Source: Flavobacteriales bacterium UBA6772 (lineage in GTDB: Bacteria > Bacteroidota > Bacteroidia > Flavobacteriales > Flavobacteriaceae). From it: a DNA stretch of 64,000 bases. The stretch lies in contig CAJIYW010000006.1 in assembly GCA_905181765.1 (NCBI GenBank), positions 1 through 64,000 on the forward strand, in the 5' to 3' direction. Positions within the stretch are counted from its first letter, which is position 1. Each line of letters begins with the position of its first letter. Positions 1 through 8,499 of this stretch are shown piece after piece. Under the pieces are notes generated by a model, which saw only the letters and a program-made list of their open reading frames with translations, made no database searches and was not told the DNA's origin. A program made the translations under genes and the position numbers.

Positions 1-70
1 TTCTTTCTATAGGACTGCATAATCATTAATCTACGGCAGCGGTTGGTGGGTTTGTTTAATGCCTCTAGTT

Positions 71-889
71 TTATTTTGATTTAAAAAATTCACTAAAAAA
101 TAAAATTTGATATTTTATAGACTCTGACCAGTATTCCCAATTGTGTGCTCCAGGCCTTTCAATATAATGATGCGCAATATTATTTTTAGCTAATTTTTCA
201 TGCATTCTTTTGTTTGCGTCATAAAAAAAATCAGCTACCCCACAATCAAATATGAGTTTTAGTTTCGTTGTTTTCAATAGGTGCACCATATTAATCACCG
301 TATTTTCCTCCCAGTTTTTTGAATGCGTCTCGTAAGCGCCTAACCTTTCTGGAAGATCCCAGCCATCTGGAAATTGACGAATATCTAGTCCTCCACTTAT
401 GCTTCCTGCGGCACCCCAAATATCTTGATGCTTGAATGCTAGGTAAAATGCACCATGGCCTCCCATACTATAACCAGTGATAGCTCTATTCTTTTTATTG
501 GGTATCGTGCGATATCTTAGATCTATAGCTGGCACTAACTCCTGCGATATATAGGTTTCGTATTTTAATGAAGTATCAACCGGACTGTCGAAATACCAGC
601 TAGTAAAACCTCCATCTGGTAATACAATAATCAAATTATAAGTATCTGCATATGCTTGTATTTGAGGGGCATTAGCAACCCAATGTGTATAATCTCCTCC
701 AGCGCCATGCAATAGGTACAGCACAGAATAGCGTTCTTTATTTAACCCATACGTATTAGGCTTAATTATAATGCTTTTTATAGATTTATGCATTGCATTA
801 CTTGTAAGTGTTATGGTATCTATTTCTGCGGCATTTGTACTGAAAGCAATGCTGCTAATAAATAAGTATATAAAAAGTTTTCTAATCAT
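71..889 (-). CDS. Secreted esterase, alpha/beta hydrolase (esterase D / PF00756 type)
   Basis: Predicted periplasmic or secreted carboxylic-ester hydrolase of the PF00756 (esterase D / feruloyl-esterase-like) family. Residues 1-21 look like a signal peptide. The oxyanion-side HGAGG motif is at 61-65 and the nucleophile elbow GYSMGG at 139-144 gives Ser141. Asp220 (in CGVAD) and His249 (in GAHNW) complete a plausible triad. The length of 272 aa is normal for a one-domain member. It lies just downstream of the GH125 gene on the same strand (80 bp gap), so it may trim acyl groups from glycans handled by this locus. The exact ester substrate cannot be read from sequence; acetyl, feruloyl or other acyl groups are possible. 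Confidence 0.85.
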   Translation of the reverse strand: MIRKLFIYLFISSIAFSTNAAEIDTITLTSNAMHKSIKSIIIKPNTYGLNKERYSVLYLLHGAGGDYTHWVANAPQIQAYADTYNLIIVLPDGGFTSWYFDSPVDTSLKYETYISQELVPAIDLRYRTIPNKKNRAITGYSMGGHGAFYLAFKHQDIWGAAGSISGGLDIRQFPDGWDLPERLGAYETHSKNWEENTVINMVHLLKTTKLKLIFDCGVADFFYDANKRMHEKLAKNNIAHHYIERPGAHNWEYWSESIKYQILFFSEFFKSK

Positions 890-969
890 CGTTTTTTAAT
901 ATTTATCAAACAACCTTCAATTATCACTTAATTAGGGTTTTTTCTCAATGTTTAATGGTTTTATGTAAA

Positions 970-2418
970 TTATCCTTCAAATTTCATTGCTAATATCTCT
1001 GGAAATTCATTTTTAATTTTAATAATAAGTTCTCCAAATAGGGTGTTTGCCCAAGCAAACCAAGTTCTATTAAAGTCTTCAGGATTGTCTTTATGAAATG
1101 CCTCGTGCATAAATCCAGTACCCCCATGGGTGTTTTTTAGCATCTGAAGACATTGTATGATTTCTTGTGGATCAATGGAAGTCATTGCTCTAAGAATAAT
1201 GCCCATTGGCCATATTTTCTCTTTTCCTGTATGCGGACTTGCCTGACCTTCGGCAGCGGTTCCTTTTAAATAATAAGGATTTGCCGAACTAAGTAAATAT
1301 TTTCTGGTTCTCTGATATATTGGATCAGAGGCTGCATGTGCTCCTAAATATGCCAAAGACATTAAAGAAGGTACATTGGCATCATCCATAAAAATCTTAT
1401 TACCAAAACCATCTATTTCATAGGCATATATCCTGCCAAAATCTTCATGTTCCGAGACCGCATACTTTTGAATTGCAGTATCTATCTCTGTGGCAAAATC
1501 TTCACATTCGCTAGCAAATACTGGAGCTACTAAGACCTCTTTATAAATCGTAGAAAGTTGCCTTAATGAGAGTACTGCAAAAATATTTGAAGGAATTAAA
1601 AACGGAAGTATGGTAGCATCATCAGAAGGTCTAAACATAGAGCAGATTAATCCATTTGGTTTGCTTGGTCTTCCAGTTCCATTAAATAAAGGCGCATCGG
1701 TCATGCTACTAGTAACTCTCGTAAATTCGTAAGGTGAAAGTCCGTCTTTACGTTGTTCCGTTTGAAATGTTTCTACGATAAGACGCATGGCGCTATCCCA
1801 ATCTTTATCAAACAAAGCCGTATCTCCTGTTAACTTATAGTATTCATGAGAAAGGCGCACTACATAGCACAATGAATCTATTTCCCATTTGCGCTCATGT
1901 ACTCCAGGAATTGGTGTTGGTGTATCACTTTGCCAACTTGATTTCTTAGTGAGGTCTTTGTAGAAAGAATTTGCATATGGGTCTTTTAATACGCATTTTA
2001 CTTGCCTACTAATCAGACCTTGTATAAGTTTTTTAAGTTTATCATCCTTATTGATTAACGGCATATATGGCCATACTTGAGCTGTTGAATCTCTCAACCA
2101 CATCGCATCAATATCTCCAGTTATTATAAATGTATCGGGTTTCCCAGCAATTATCTCATAATCAACCGTGGTATCTAAAGTATTTGGGTAGCAGTTCTCA
2201 AATAACCAAGCAATTTCTTTGTCAGCAATGATTTCTTTTACCTCTTTAATAGTTTTTTCTACCTCCAAACTTTTAAAAGTCCTCATATCCGGTGCAGGTC
2301 TATTTGAAACAAATCCTTTCTTTGAAAAACCGTTGGGCATTGAAAAGGCACTAATTGGCGCAAACGAAAGGCCTCCCAAAAGCAAACCATTTTTTGATAT
2401 AAAATCTCTTCTTTTCAT
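970..2418 (-). CDS. GH125 family exo-alpha-1,6-mannosidase
   Basis: Glycoside hydrolase family 125 (former DUF1237), metal-independent exo-alpha-1,6-mannosidases that remove alpha-1,6-linked mannose from N-glycan cores. The family signature WLRDSTAQVWPY is at residues 107-118, and the C-terminal FNRTWFAWANTLFGELI block is present. The start MKRRDFISKNGLLLGG resembles a Tat-type signal (RR with a hydrophobic stretch), which suits export to the periplasm. The length of 482 aa is typical. Together with GH92, GH130 and GH18 genes at 20.8-25.3 kb it makes a coherent mannose-rich N-glycan toolkit, although it lies about 8 kb from susCD and is divergently transcribed from the SGNH/SIAE pair at 2695. 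Confidence 0.9.
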   Translation of the reverse strand: MKRRDFISKNGLLLGGLSFAPISAFSMPNGFSKKGFVSNRPAPDMRTFKSLEVEKTIKEVKEIIADKEIAWLFENCYPNTLDTTVDYEIIAGKPDTFIITGDIDAMWLRDSTAQVWPYMPLINKDDKLKKLIQGLISRQVKCVLKDPYANSFYKDLTKKSSWQSDTPTPIPGVHERKWEIDSLCYVVRLSHEYYKLTGDTALFDKDWDSAMRLIVETFQTEQRKDGLSPYEFTRVTSSMTDAPLFNGTGRPSKPNGLICSMFRPSDDATILPFLIPSNIFAVLSLRQLSTIYKEVLVAPVFASECEDFATEIDTAIQKYAVSEHEDFGRIYAYEIDGFGNKIFMDDANVPSLMSLAYLGAHAASDPIYQRTRKYLLSSANPYYLKGTAAEGQASPHTGKEKIWPMGIILRAMTSIDPQEIIQCLQMLKNTHGGTGFMHEAFHKDNPEDFNRTWFAWANTLFGELIIKIKNEFPEILAMKFEG

Positions 2419-2694
2419 TGTTTTTAGTTTAATTTAATTTGTAATTTCTTGTAATTTATCTTGTTCTTATCTGCACAAAAAACAAAAAAAATAAGAGTTG
2501 CTACTTTGTAAAATATTTATTTTAAGTTGTATCATTAATTTTAACTACCTGTCTACAATTGTTCTACATCATTAAAGATATTACCTTTATCGAAATAATT
2601 CATATATTAATTATAATAATAATTACTTTTGATTTAAGCTACAATAATTATTTGTTAGTTAACTAAATAAAAATTCTTTACTAAAATTTTAATT
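2419..2694. promoter_or_regulatory. Divergent intergenic region between GH125 and SGNH/SIAE operons
   Basis: This AT-rich 276-bp gap separates two divergent transcription units, so it must hold both promoters. I see no confident TAnnTTTG box, no protein remnant and no RNA gene in it. Confidence 0.35.
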
Positions 2695-3399
2695 ATGAAT
2701 TTAAAACCTCTTTTAATAGCTTTATTATTAACACTAGCATGTTCCCAAAAAATAAATTCTCAAGACTGGAATGAATTTGCAAATACAAGCCGATATGACA
2801 AAGCTAATCTAGAACTTAAACTGCACGCAACAGCTAATAACAGGGTTGTTTTTATGGGCAATTCAATCACCGAAGGTTGGGTTCAGATGCGTCCAGATTT
2901 TTTTGATAACAGAGATTATATCAATAGAGGTATTGGTGGGCAGACAACACCACAAATGCTTCTAAGATTTAGACAAGATGTTGTTGATCTAAATCCAAAA
3001 GTAGTAGTAATTTTAGCCGGTACAAACGATATTGCGGGTAATTCTGGCTATATATCATTAGAAGCTATCATAAGCACTATTAAATCTATGGCTGAAATTG
3101 CAAATGCTAATGATATAAAAGTAATCATCTCTTCAATTTTACCAGCTATAGATTATCCATGGAAACCAGGACTAGATCCTGCATCTAAAATTATTACAAT
3201 TAACAAAGCTTTAAAAGTATTTTCGGAAGAAAATAATTTCATTTATTTAGATTATTATGCTGCTATGGTGGATGACAAAGGTGGTTTAAAAGTGCCAGAA
3301 TACACAACAGCTAATGATCTTGTTCACCCTAATAAAGATGGATATTTGGTGATGGAAAAGTTAGCTGAAATAGCTATAAATAAAGCATTAAATAAATGA
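2695..3399 (+). CDS. SGNH/GDSL hydrolase lipoprotein-like esterase
   Basis: SGNH-family esterase with all four blocks: GNSITEGW (Ser57 nucleophile, residues 55-62), GGQTT (81-85), GTND (109-112) and DLVHPN (Asp208/His211). The N-terminus has a hydrophobic stretch ending LTLACS, compatible with a lipobox, so the mature enzyme is probably a periplasmic or surface lipoprotein. The 234-aa length is normal for the platelet-activating-factor-acetylhydrolase-like group common in Bacteroidetes glycan loci. The next gene starts inside its stop codon (ATGA overlap at 3396-3399), showing translational coupling with a sialate-O-acetylesterase-like gene and suggesting both remove O-acetyl groups from sugars. 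Confidence 0.85.
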   Translation: MNLKPLLIALLLTLACSQKINSQDWNEFANTSRYDKANLELKLHATANNRVVFMGNSITEGWVQMRPDFFDNRDYINRGIGGQTTPQMLLRFRQDVVDLNPKVVVILAGTNDIAGNSGYISLEAIISTIKSMAEIANANDIKVIISSILPAIDYPWKPGLDPASKIITINKALKVFSEENNFIYLDYYAAMVDDKGGLKVPEYTTANDLVHPNKDGYLVMEKLAEIAINKALNK

Positions 3400-5396
3400 T
3401 TATGAAAAAGAGTGTTTTTAGTTTAATTATCTTTTCTATTTTATGGTTGTTAACATCTTGTAAGCCTTTAGAACAACAAGAATTAAAATTAAATTCTCTT
3501 TTTTCTAATCATATGGTATTACAGCAAAAGCAAGATGTTGCTTTTTGGGGAACCTATACACCAAATGAAAAAGTTATAGTTAGCGGAAGTTGGGGAAAAG
3601 AATCAAAAAGTGTTGCAGACAAAAATGGCAATTGGAAACTAAATATACCTACACCTAATGCTGGTGGGCCTTATGAAGTAAATATTATCACAAAAGACAC
3701 AACAGTTTTGTTAAAAGATGTAATGATTGGTGAGGTTTGGTTGGCTTCTGGTCAATCAAATATGCAGATGTCTCTAAAAGGGTGGCCTCCTAATGATACT
3801 ATAAAAAATTCTAAGGAAGAAATAGCAAAAGCCAATTATTCAGCAGTGAGAATGTTTAATGTTACAAGAAACTTTAACTTAAAAGTTGTTGATACTGTTA
3901 GTGGTAAATGGGACATTTGTTCGCCAAAATCAGTTGAAGATTTTAGTGCTACTGCATATTTTTTTGCAAGACGTCTATATAAAGAATTAAATATTCCGAT
4001 TGGAATTATTCATTCTAGTTGGGGTGGAACAGTGGCAGAAGCTTGGACAAGCAGCAAGTCTCTGCAAGAACTAGGTGGTTTTAAGAAATCTATTGCTGCA
4101 TTACAAGACCTTAAAGAGTGGCAAAAGACCAAAGATTGGTATTCAAAATTAGACTCTTTGCACATACCTCAAACAAATAAAAGTTGGGCAGCATTAAGTT
4201 TTAACGATTTAAAAATTTCTCAATCTAGTGTTAACACTGAAAAGTGGAAAAACATAGAACTACCAGGTAGATATGATATATTTAATGATTGGGAATTTGA
4301 TGGAGCTGTATGGCTCAGAAAAGATATTGAAATAGTGGATATAACTGCTGATTACACACTTTTGATGGGAGTTATTGATGATATGGATGCTGTTTATTTT
4401 AACGGTAAAAAAGTTGGTGGCTTAATAGGTAGTGGACACCATCAAACAGAAAGAGTATATACTATTTCTAAAAAACTTCTTAAAAAAGGAAAAAATACGA
4501 TAGCAATAAGAGCTATAGATGCAGGTGGACCTGGAACAATAACTGGAACTTTACAGCTATCTAATAAAAACAACATCACTATTTCTTTAAGTGGGTCTTG
4601 GAAATATCTACCTATGGCAGAAATGTATAATGGAAAATTTTATGTTTATGATTTAGATAAAATTGATTTTTCTAAGCGACCAGAAATAATGGTGATGGGC
4701 CCTAATTTACCAAGTGTTCTTTATAATGCTATGATTCATCCACTGGTTCCCTATAGTATAAAAGGAGCTATATGGTATCAAGGTGAATCTAATGTTGGTA
4801 GAGCAGAACAATATTCTAGATTATTCCCAAAAATGATTAATGATTGGCGTAGTCATTGGAAAACAGATTTTCCTTTTTACTTTGTTCAAATTGCGCCATA
4901 TAATTATGGAACTCCGCCAAATAAGGAAGGATCTATGGATTTAAGAGATGCTCAAAGAAAAAGCTTAAAAACCAAAAATACAGGTATGGTGGTTACAATG
5001 GATATTGGTAATTTTATGAATATCCATCCTGCTAACAAACAAGATGTTGGTAGCAGACTTGCAGGACTTGCATTAAAAAATGATTACAATAATAAAATAG
5101 TTGCGTCTGGTCCTTTGTATAAAAAGCATACGATTTCTGGAAATAAATTAATACTTCAATTCGATCATATTGGATCTGGTTTGACAACTATTAATTCTAA
5201 ATTGAAAGGATTTGAGATTGCTGGTGCTGATAAAAAATACGTTATAGCTAGTGCGAAAATTACAGATAACAATGTTAAATTATATGCTAAAACTATAGAA
5301 AAACCAGTATATGCTCGTTATGCTTGGAGCGATAAAGGAATCGCTAGTTTATTTAATAAAGAAGGTTTGCCAGCATCCTCTTTTACAACAGAATAA
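3396..5396 (+). CDS. Sialate O-acetylesterase family protein (SASA domain)
   Basis: Sialate 9-O-acetylesterase-like enzyme (SASA/PF03629). It starts with a lipoprotein signal ending LLTSC (Cys22). The nucleophile block GEVWLASGQSNMQM is at 112-125 with Ser121, and the second conserved block WYQGESN lies near residue 458. Between them, around residues 270-410, is a beta-rich jelly-roll insertion, a common layout for this family. It overlaps the preceding SGNH esterase gene by 4 bp (ATGA); Met3 is an alternative start. Family members deacetylate sialic acids or acetylated plant/algal sugars. No sialidase (GH33) or sialic-acid catabolic gene is present here, so sialate as substrate is not supported by context; another O-acetylated sugar is equally likely. 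Confidence 0.85.
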   Translation: MIMKKSVFSLIIFSILWLLTSCKPLEQQELKLNSLFSNHMVLQQKQDVAFWGTYTPNEKVIVSGSWGKESKSVADKNGNWKLNIPTPNAGGPYEVNIITKDTTVLLKDVMIGEVWLASGQSNMQMSLKGWPPNDTIKNSKEEIAKANYSAVRMFNVTRNFNLKVVDTVSGKWDICSPKSVEDFSATAYFFARRLYKELNIPIGIIHSSWGGTVAEAWTSSKSLQELGGFKKSIAALQDLKEWQKTKDWYSKLDSLHIPQTNKSWAALSFNDLKISQSSVNTEKWKNIELPGRYDIFNDWEFDGAVWLRKDIEIVDITADYTLLMGVIDDMDAVYFNGKKVGGLIGSGHHQTERVYTISKKLLKKGKNTIAIRAIDAGGPGTITGTLQLSNKNNITISLSGSWKYLPMAEMYNGKFYVYDLDKIDFSKRPEIMVMGPNLPSVLYNAMIHPLVPYSIKGAIWYQGESNVGRAEQYSRLFPKMINDWRSHWKTDFPFYFVQIAPYNYGTPPNKEGSMDLRDAQRKSLKTKNTGMVVTMDIGNFMNIHPANKQDVGSRLAGLALKNDYNNKIVASGPLYKKHTISGNKLILQFDHIGSGLTTINSKLKGFEIAGADKKYVIASAKITDNNVKLYAKTIEKPVYARYAWSDKGIASLFNKEGLPASSFTTE

Positions 5397-5400
5397 ATAA

Positions 5401-6483
5401 TTACCACTCAATATTATTATCGATAAATTCAATTAAACTTTTAGCCATTGTTTGTTGGTCATTAATCGTAGGATGCCCTTTTGATTTTAAATAAGGCATA
5501 AAATGGGTATGCATTTTTTTGTCATCAAGATTTGCGACTGCAATTTTAATATATTCTTTCCATTTAGAGCCTTCTTTTGCAGCATCCATGCTTCCAAGCG
5601 TACAAATAATATCTGCTTTTGGATAATGATTTCTTAAGTTCCCAACAAATTGTTGATAAGCATTAATTATCTCTTTTTCTGAAGGAGCTTTCGTTCCAAA
5701 TCGCTTTTTGAACTCTTTATGTTCTGGTAAATTTACCAGCCAAGTGTCATTCTGAAATAAATTAACGACAACAATATCGGGTTCATCTGCTGATAAATTC
5801 CATTTACTATTTGGATCTAAAGGATTTAATCTGTCATATATTTCTGGCATAATTTGAGGAATCCAACTAACGGTTATACCAATACCGCTTCTACAAATGC
5901 ATTTATATTTAGCATCATAATGTCTAGCAGTAATGGCAGCGTAACTTAAATAATTGTTAGTAAAAGTGCCTTCTGGAGAATCTTTTCCTGTAGTATCTTC
6001 AATAGCATAACCTGCTGTTATGGAGTTTCCGTAAAACTCTATCTTTCTGTTTTTTGATAGTGATTTTGGTAAGATTTTTGCTCCTTTATTTAATTTAAAA
6101 CCATAGAAACTAGTTTTACCTCTATCCCATTCAGCTCTTTTAAAAATCTTAATGGAATGCTTTCCTTTAGGTAAATTAGAAGCTAATTGATAATATTGTT
6201 TGATCGTATCTAGTCTTAAAACAACAATACTATCATTGTCTAAAATTATATTATAATAATTATCTCTAGATTCATCTTTTAAAAGGGCTTCAATAGATTC
6301 GCCTTCAAAATTAATTTTGATAGAACTTCCAGACCAATAGAGTTCTGCAGCATCAACCTTACTAGTATCTATTCTTCCAGAGAATTCGATTTCGGGATTA
6401 GAAAAAGAAACAAATAGCTCTTTTTTCTCTGAACAACCCATTAAAACCATTGAAATGATAAGAAAACTATATATTTTTTTCAT
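5401..6483 (-). CDS. SGNH/GDSL esterase lipoprotein with N-terminal beta domain (CE2-like)
   Basis: Lipoprotein (lipobox VLMGC, Cys17) with a beta-rich N-terminal domain at about 25-135 and an SGNH hydrolase domain from about 145. The nucleophile block is YGNSITAG with Ser154. The block III equivalent reads NLFQND, and the C-terminal histidine is probably in GHPTIND. This two-domain plan resembles carbohydrate esterase family 2 deacetylases, though I assign the family only tentatively. It is the last gene of a tight operon behind a DUF4212 subunit and an acetate-permease-like SSS symporter (gap 12 bp), suggesting that the acetate it releases is taken up by the co-transcribed transporter. Confidence 0.8.
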   Translation of the reverse strand: MKKIYSFLIISMVLMGCSEKKELFVSFSNPEIEFSGRIDTSKVDAAELYWSGSSIKINFEGESIEALLKDESRDNYYNIILDNDSIVVLRLDTIKQYYQLASNLPKGKHSIKIFKRAEWDRGKTSFYGFKLNKGAKILPKSLSKNRKIEFYGNSITAGYAIEDTTGKDSPEGTFTNNYLSYAAITARHYDAKYKCICRSGIGITVSWIPQIMPEIYDRLNPLDPNSKWNLSADEPDIVVVNLFQNDTWLVNLPEHKEFKKRFGTKAPSEKEIINAYQQFVGNLRNHYPKADIICTLGSMDAAKEGSKWKEYIKIAVANLDDKKMHTHFMPYLKSKGHPTINDQQTMAKSLIEFIDNNIEW

Positions 6484-6495
6484 CGATACAATTTT

Positions 6496-8181
6496 TTAAT
6501 GTGTTGCTTCACCAGCACCACTTGGAATTCTAATATTGGCAACTATCTCTTGTACTTCTTTTGGCGGATCTGGAGTGAATTTTGATATAACTATAGAAAC
6601 AATAAAATTGATAATCATAGCAACAGTTCCAAATCCTTCTGGAGATATTCCAAACCACCAGTCTTCTTTTGTACCTCCACCAAACCAATCAAATTTGAAT
6701 TTCAACATGTAAAATAGCATCATCAAAATACCTATTATCATTCCTGATATAGCTCCTTCTTTGTTCATCTTTTTAGTAAAAATTCCTAAAATAATTGCTG
6801 GGAAAAAAGAGGCTGCTGCCAAACCAAATGCCAAAGCAACAGTGGCGGCTACAAAATCTGGCGGATTGATGCCAAAATACCCTGCAACACAAACGGCAAC
6901 TACTGCAGACAAGCGAGCTGCTACTAATTCACCTTTTTCTGAAATATCTGGTTTGATCATTTTTTTAATTAAATCGTGAGATACAGATGCAGAAATAACC
7001 AATAACAATCCTGCTGCTGTAGACAATGCAGCGGCTAATGCTCCTGCGGCAACCAAAGCAATTACCCAGTTTGGCAACCCTGCAATTTCAGGATTGGCCA
7101 ATACCATAATGTCTTTATCTATTATTAATTCATTTTTAGAAGTATCTGCGAGGTACTGTATTTTACCATCATTATTTTTATCATTAAAAGATAATAACCC
7201 TGTTTCTTCCCAGGTAGTAAACCAGTCTGGCATGTTTTTATACTCTTGATTGTTTACAGTTTCTATCATATTGGTGCGTGCAAAAACAGCAATTGCTGGT
7301 GCAGTTGTGTATAAAATCATGATAAATAATAATGCCCAGCCGGCAGATTTACGTGCATCAGAAACTTTTTTTACCGTAAAAAAACGAACAATTACATGCG
7401 GTAAACCAGCAGTTCCAACCATTAAAGCAGCCGTAATAAAAAACACATCTAATTTTGATTTACTTCCTGATGTATATTCGGCAAAGCCTAAGTCACGGTG
7501 TAAACCATCTAATTTATCTAATAAATAGATTCCATTTGCATCTTGACCTCCAAAACCTAATTGTGGAATTGGATTTCCTGTTATTTGAATAGAAATAAAA
7601 ATTGCAGGAACCATAAACGCAAAAATTAGCACACAGTATTGAGCAACTTGGGTATACGTAATTCCTTTCATTCCGCCCAAAACTGCGTAGAATAAAACGA
7701 TAATCATCCCAATAATTACACCTGTGTTGATATCAACTTCTAAAAATCGAGAAAATACCAAACCAACACCACGCATTTGTCCAGCTACATAGGTAAATGA
7801 GACTAAAAGTGCACAAAACACTGCAACAGTTCTAGCTACATTAGAATAATAACGGTCTCCAATAAAATCGGGTACTGTAAATTTTCCAAATTTACGCAAA
7901 TACGGAGCCAATAATAATGCTAATAAAACATAACCTCCAGTCCAACCCATCAAATAAACGGATCCATCATACCCATTAAATGAAATTAACCCTGCCATTG
8001 AAATAAAGGATGCGGCAGACATCCAATCTGCTGCAGTTGCCAATCCGTTTGCAAGTGGCGAAACTCCACCACCAGCAACATAAAATTCTTTTGTTGATCC
8101 GGCTCTAGACCAAATTGCAATACCAATATATAATGCAAAAGTAATGCCTACTAGCAACCATATCCATGTTTGTAAATCCAT
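6496..8181 (-). CDS. Sodium:solute symporter, ActP/VC_2705-like large subunit
   Basis: Multi-pass inner-membrane symporter of the SSS (sodium:solute symporter) family. The 561 aa carry about 13 hydrophobic segments. The N-terminal block FYVAGGGVSPLANGLATAAD and the motif GGMKGITYTQVAQY are typical of the cation/acetate (ActP-like, VC_2705) branch. A DUF4212 small subunit is encoded 2 bp upstream, the standard pairing for this two-component symporter type. An esterase gene follows 12 bp downstream. The known substrates of related proteins are short monocarboxylates such as acetate; here acetate is inferred from context, not proven. Confidence 0.85.
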   Translation of the reverse strand: MDLQTWIWLLVGITFALYIGIAIWSRAGSTKEFYVAGGGVSPLANGLATAADWMSAASFISMAGLISFNGYDGSVYLMGWTGGYVLLALLLAPYLRKFGKFTVPDFIGDRYYSNVARTVAVFCALLVSFTYVAGQMRGVGLVFSRFLEVDINTGVIIGMIIVLFYAVLGGMKGITYTQVAQYCVLIFAFMVPAIFISIQITGNPIPQLGFGGQDANGIYLLDKLDGLHRDLGFAEYTSGSKSKLDVFFITAALMVGTAGLPHVIVRFFTVKKVSDARKSAGWALLFIMILYTTAPAIAVFARTNMIETVNNQEYKNMPDWFTTWEETGLLSFNDKNNDGKIQYLADTSKNELIIDKDIMVLANPEIAGLPNWVIALVAAGALAAALSTAAGLLLVISASVSHDLIKKMIKPDISEKGELVAARLSAVVAVCVAGYFGINPPDFVAATVALAFGLAAASFFPAIILGIFTKKMNKEGAISGMIIGILMMLFYMLKFKFDWFGGGTKEDWWFGISPEGFGTVAMIINFIVSIVISKFTPDPPKEVQEIVANIRIPSGAGEATH

Positions 8182-8183
8182 AA

Positions 8184-8447
8184 TTAGCTATCTAAATTGT
8201 ATTTTTTATCTAATTTATTCATCAACCTTATGTACACAAAAATTAAAATGGTAAATACATAAATTGACCCTTGTTGTGCAAACCAAAACCCGAGTTTAAA
8301 GCCTCCCATTCTAATAGTATTTAACTCATCAACAAAAATAATTCCACAGCCATAAGAAACAATAAACCATATTGTTAATAATACAGTGAGGTATTTCAAG
8401 TTGGTTTTCCAGTATTTTTTTTGATCGCTTTTTTTCATTTTTTTCAT
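8184..8447 (-). CDS. DUF4212 small subunit of sodium:solute symporter
   Basis: Small membrane protein of 87 aa with two hydrophobic helices (about 18-38 and 53-75), matching the DUF4212 / putative sodium-symporter small-subunit family. These proteins are encoded next to VC_2705-type SSS symporters, as here, with only 2 bp between the stop and the symporter start. The N-terminus begins MKKMKKSDQKKYWKTNLKY, a basic pre-TM segment usual for the family; Met4 is an alternative start. It is the first gene of the symporter/esterase operon, so the promoter should lie in 8448-8499. Confidence 0.85.
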   Translation of the reverse strand: MKKMKKSDQKKYWKTNLKYLTVLLTIWFIVSYGCGIIFVDELNTIRMGGFKLGFWFAQQGSIYVFTILIFVYIRLMNKLDKKYNLDS

Positions 8448-8499
8448 TTTTTTAAATGATAGTCTTAAGAGCCTAGTTTAATGAGTGTTTAAAAATAGC

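Noticed and set aside
3396..5396. Full sialic-acid utilisation system
   Set aside because: Apart from the sialate-O-acetylesterase family protein there is no sialidase, NanA, NanK or epimerase in the window.
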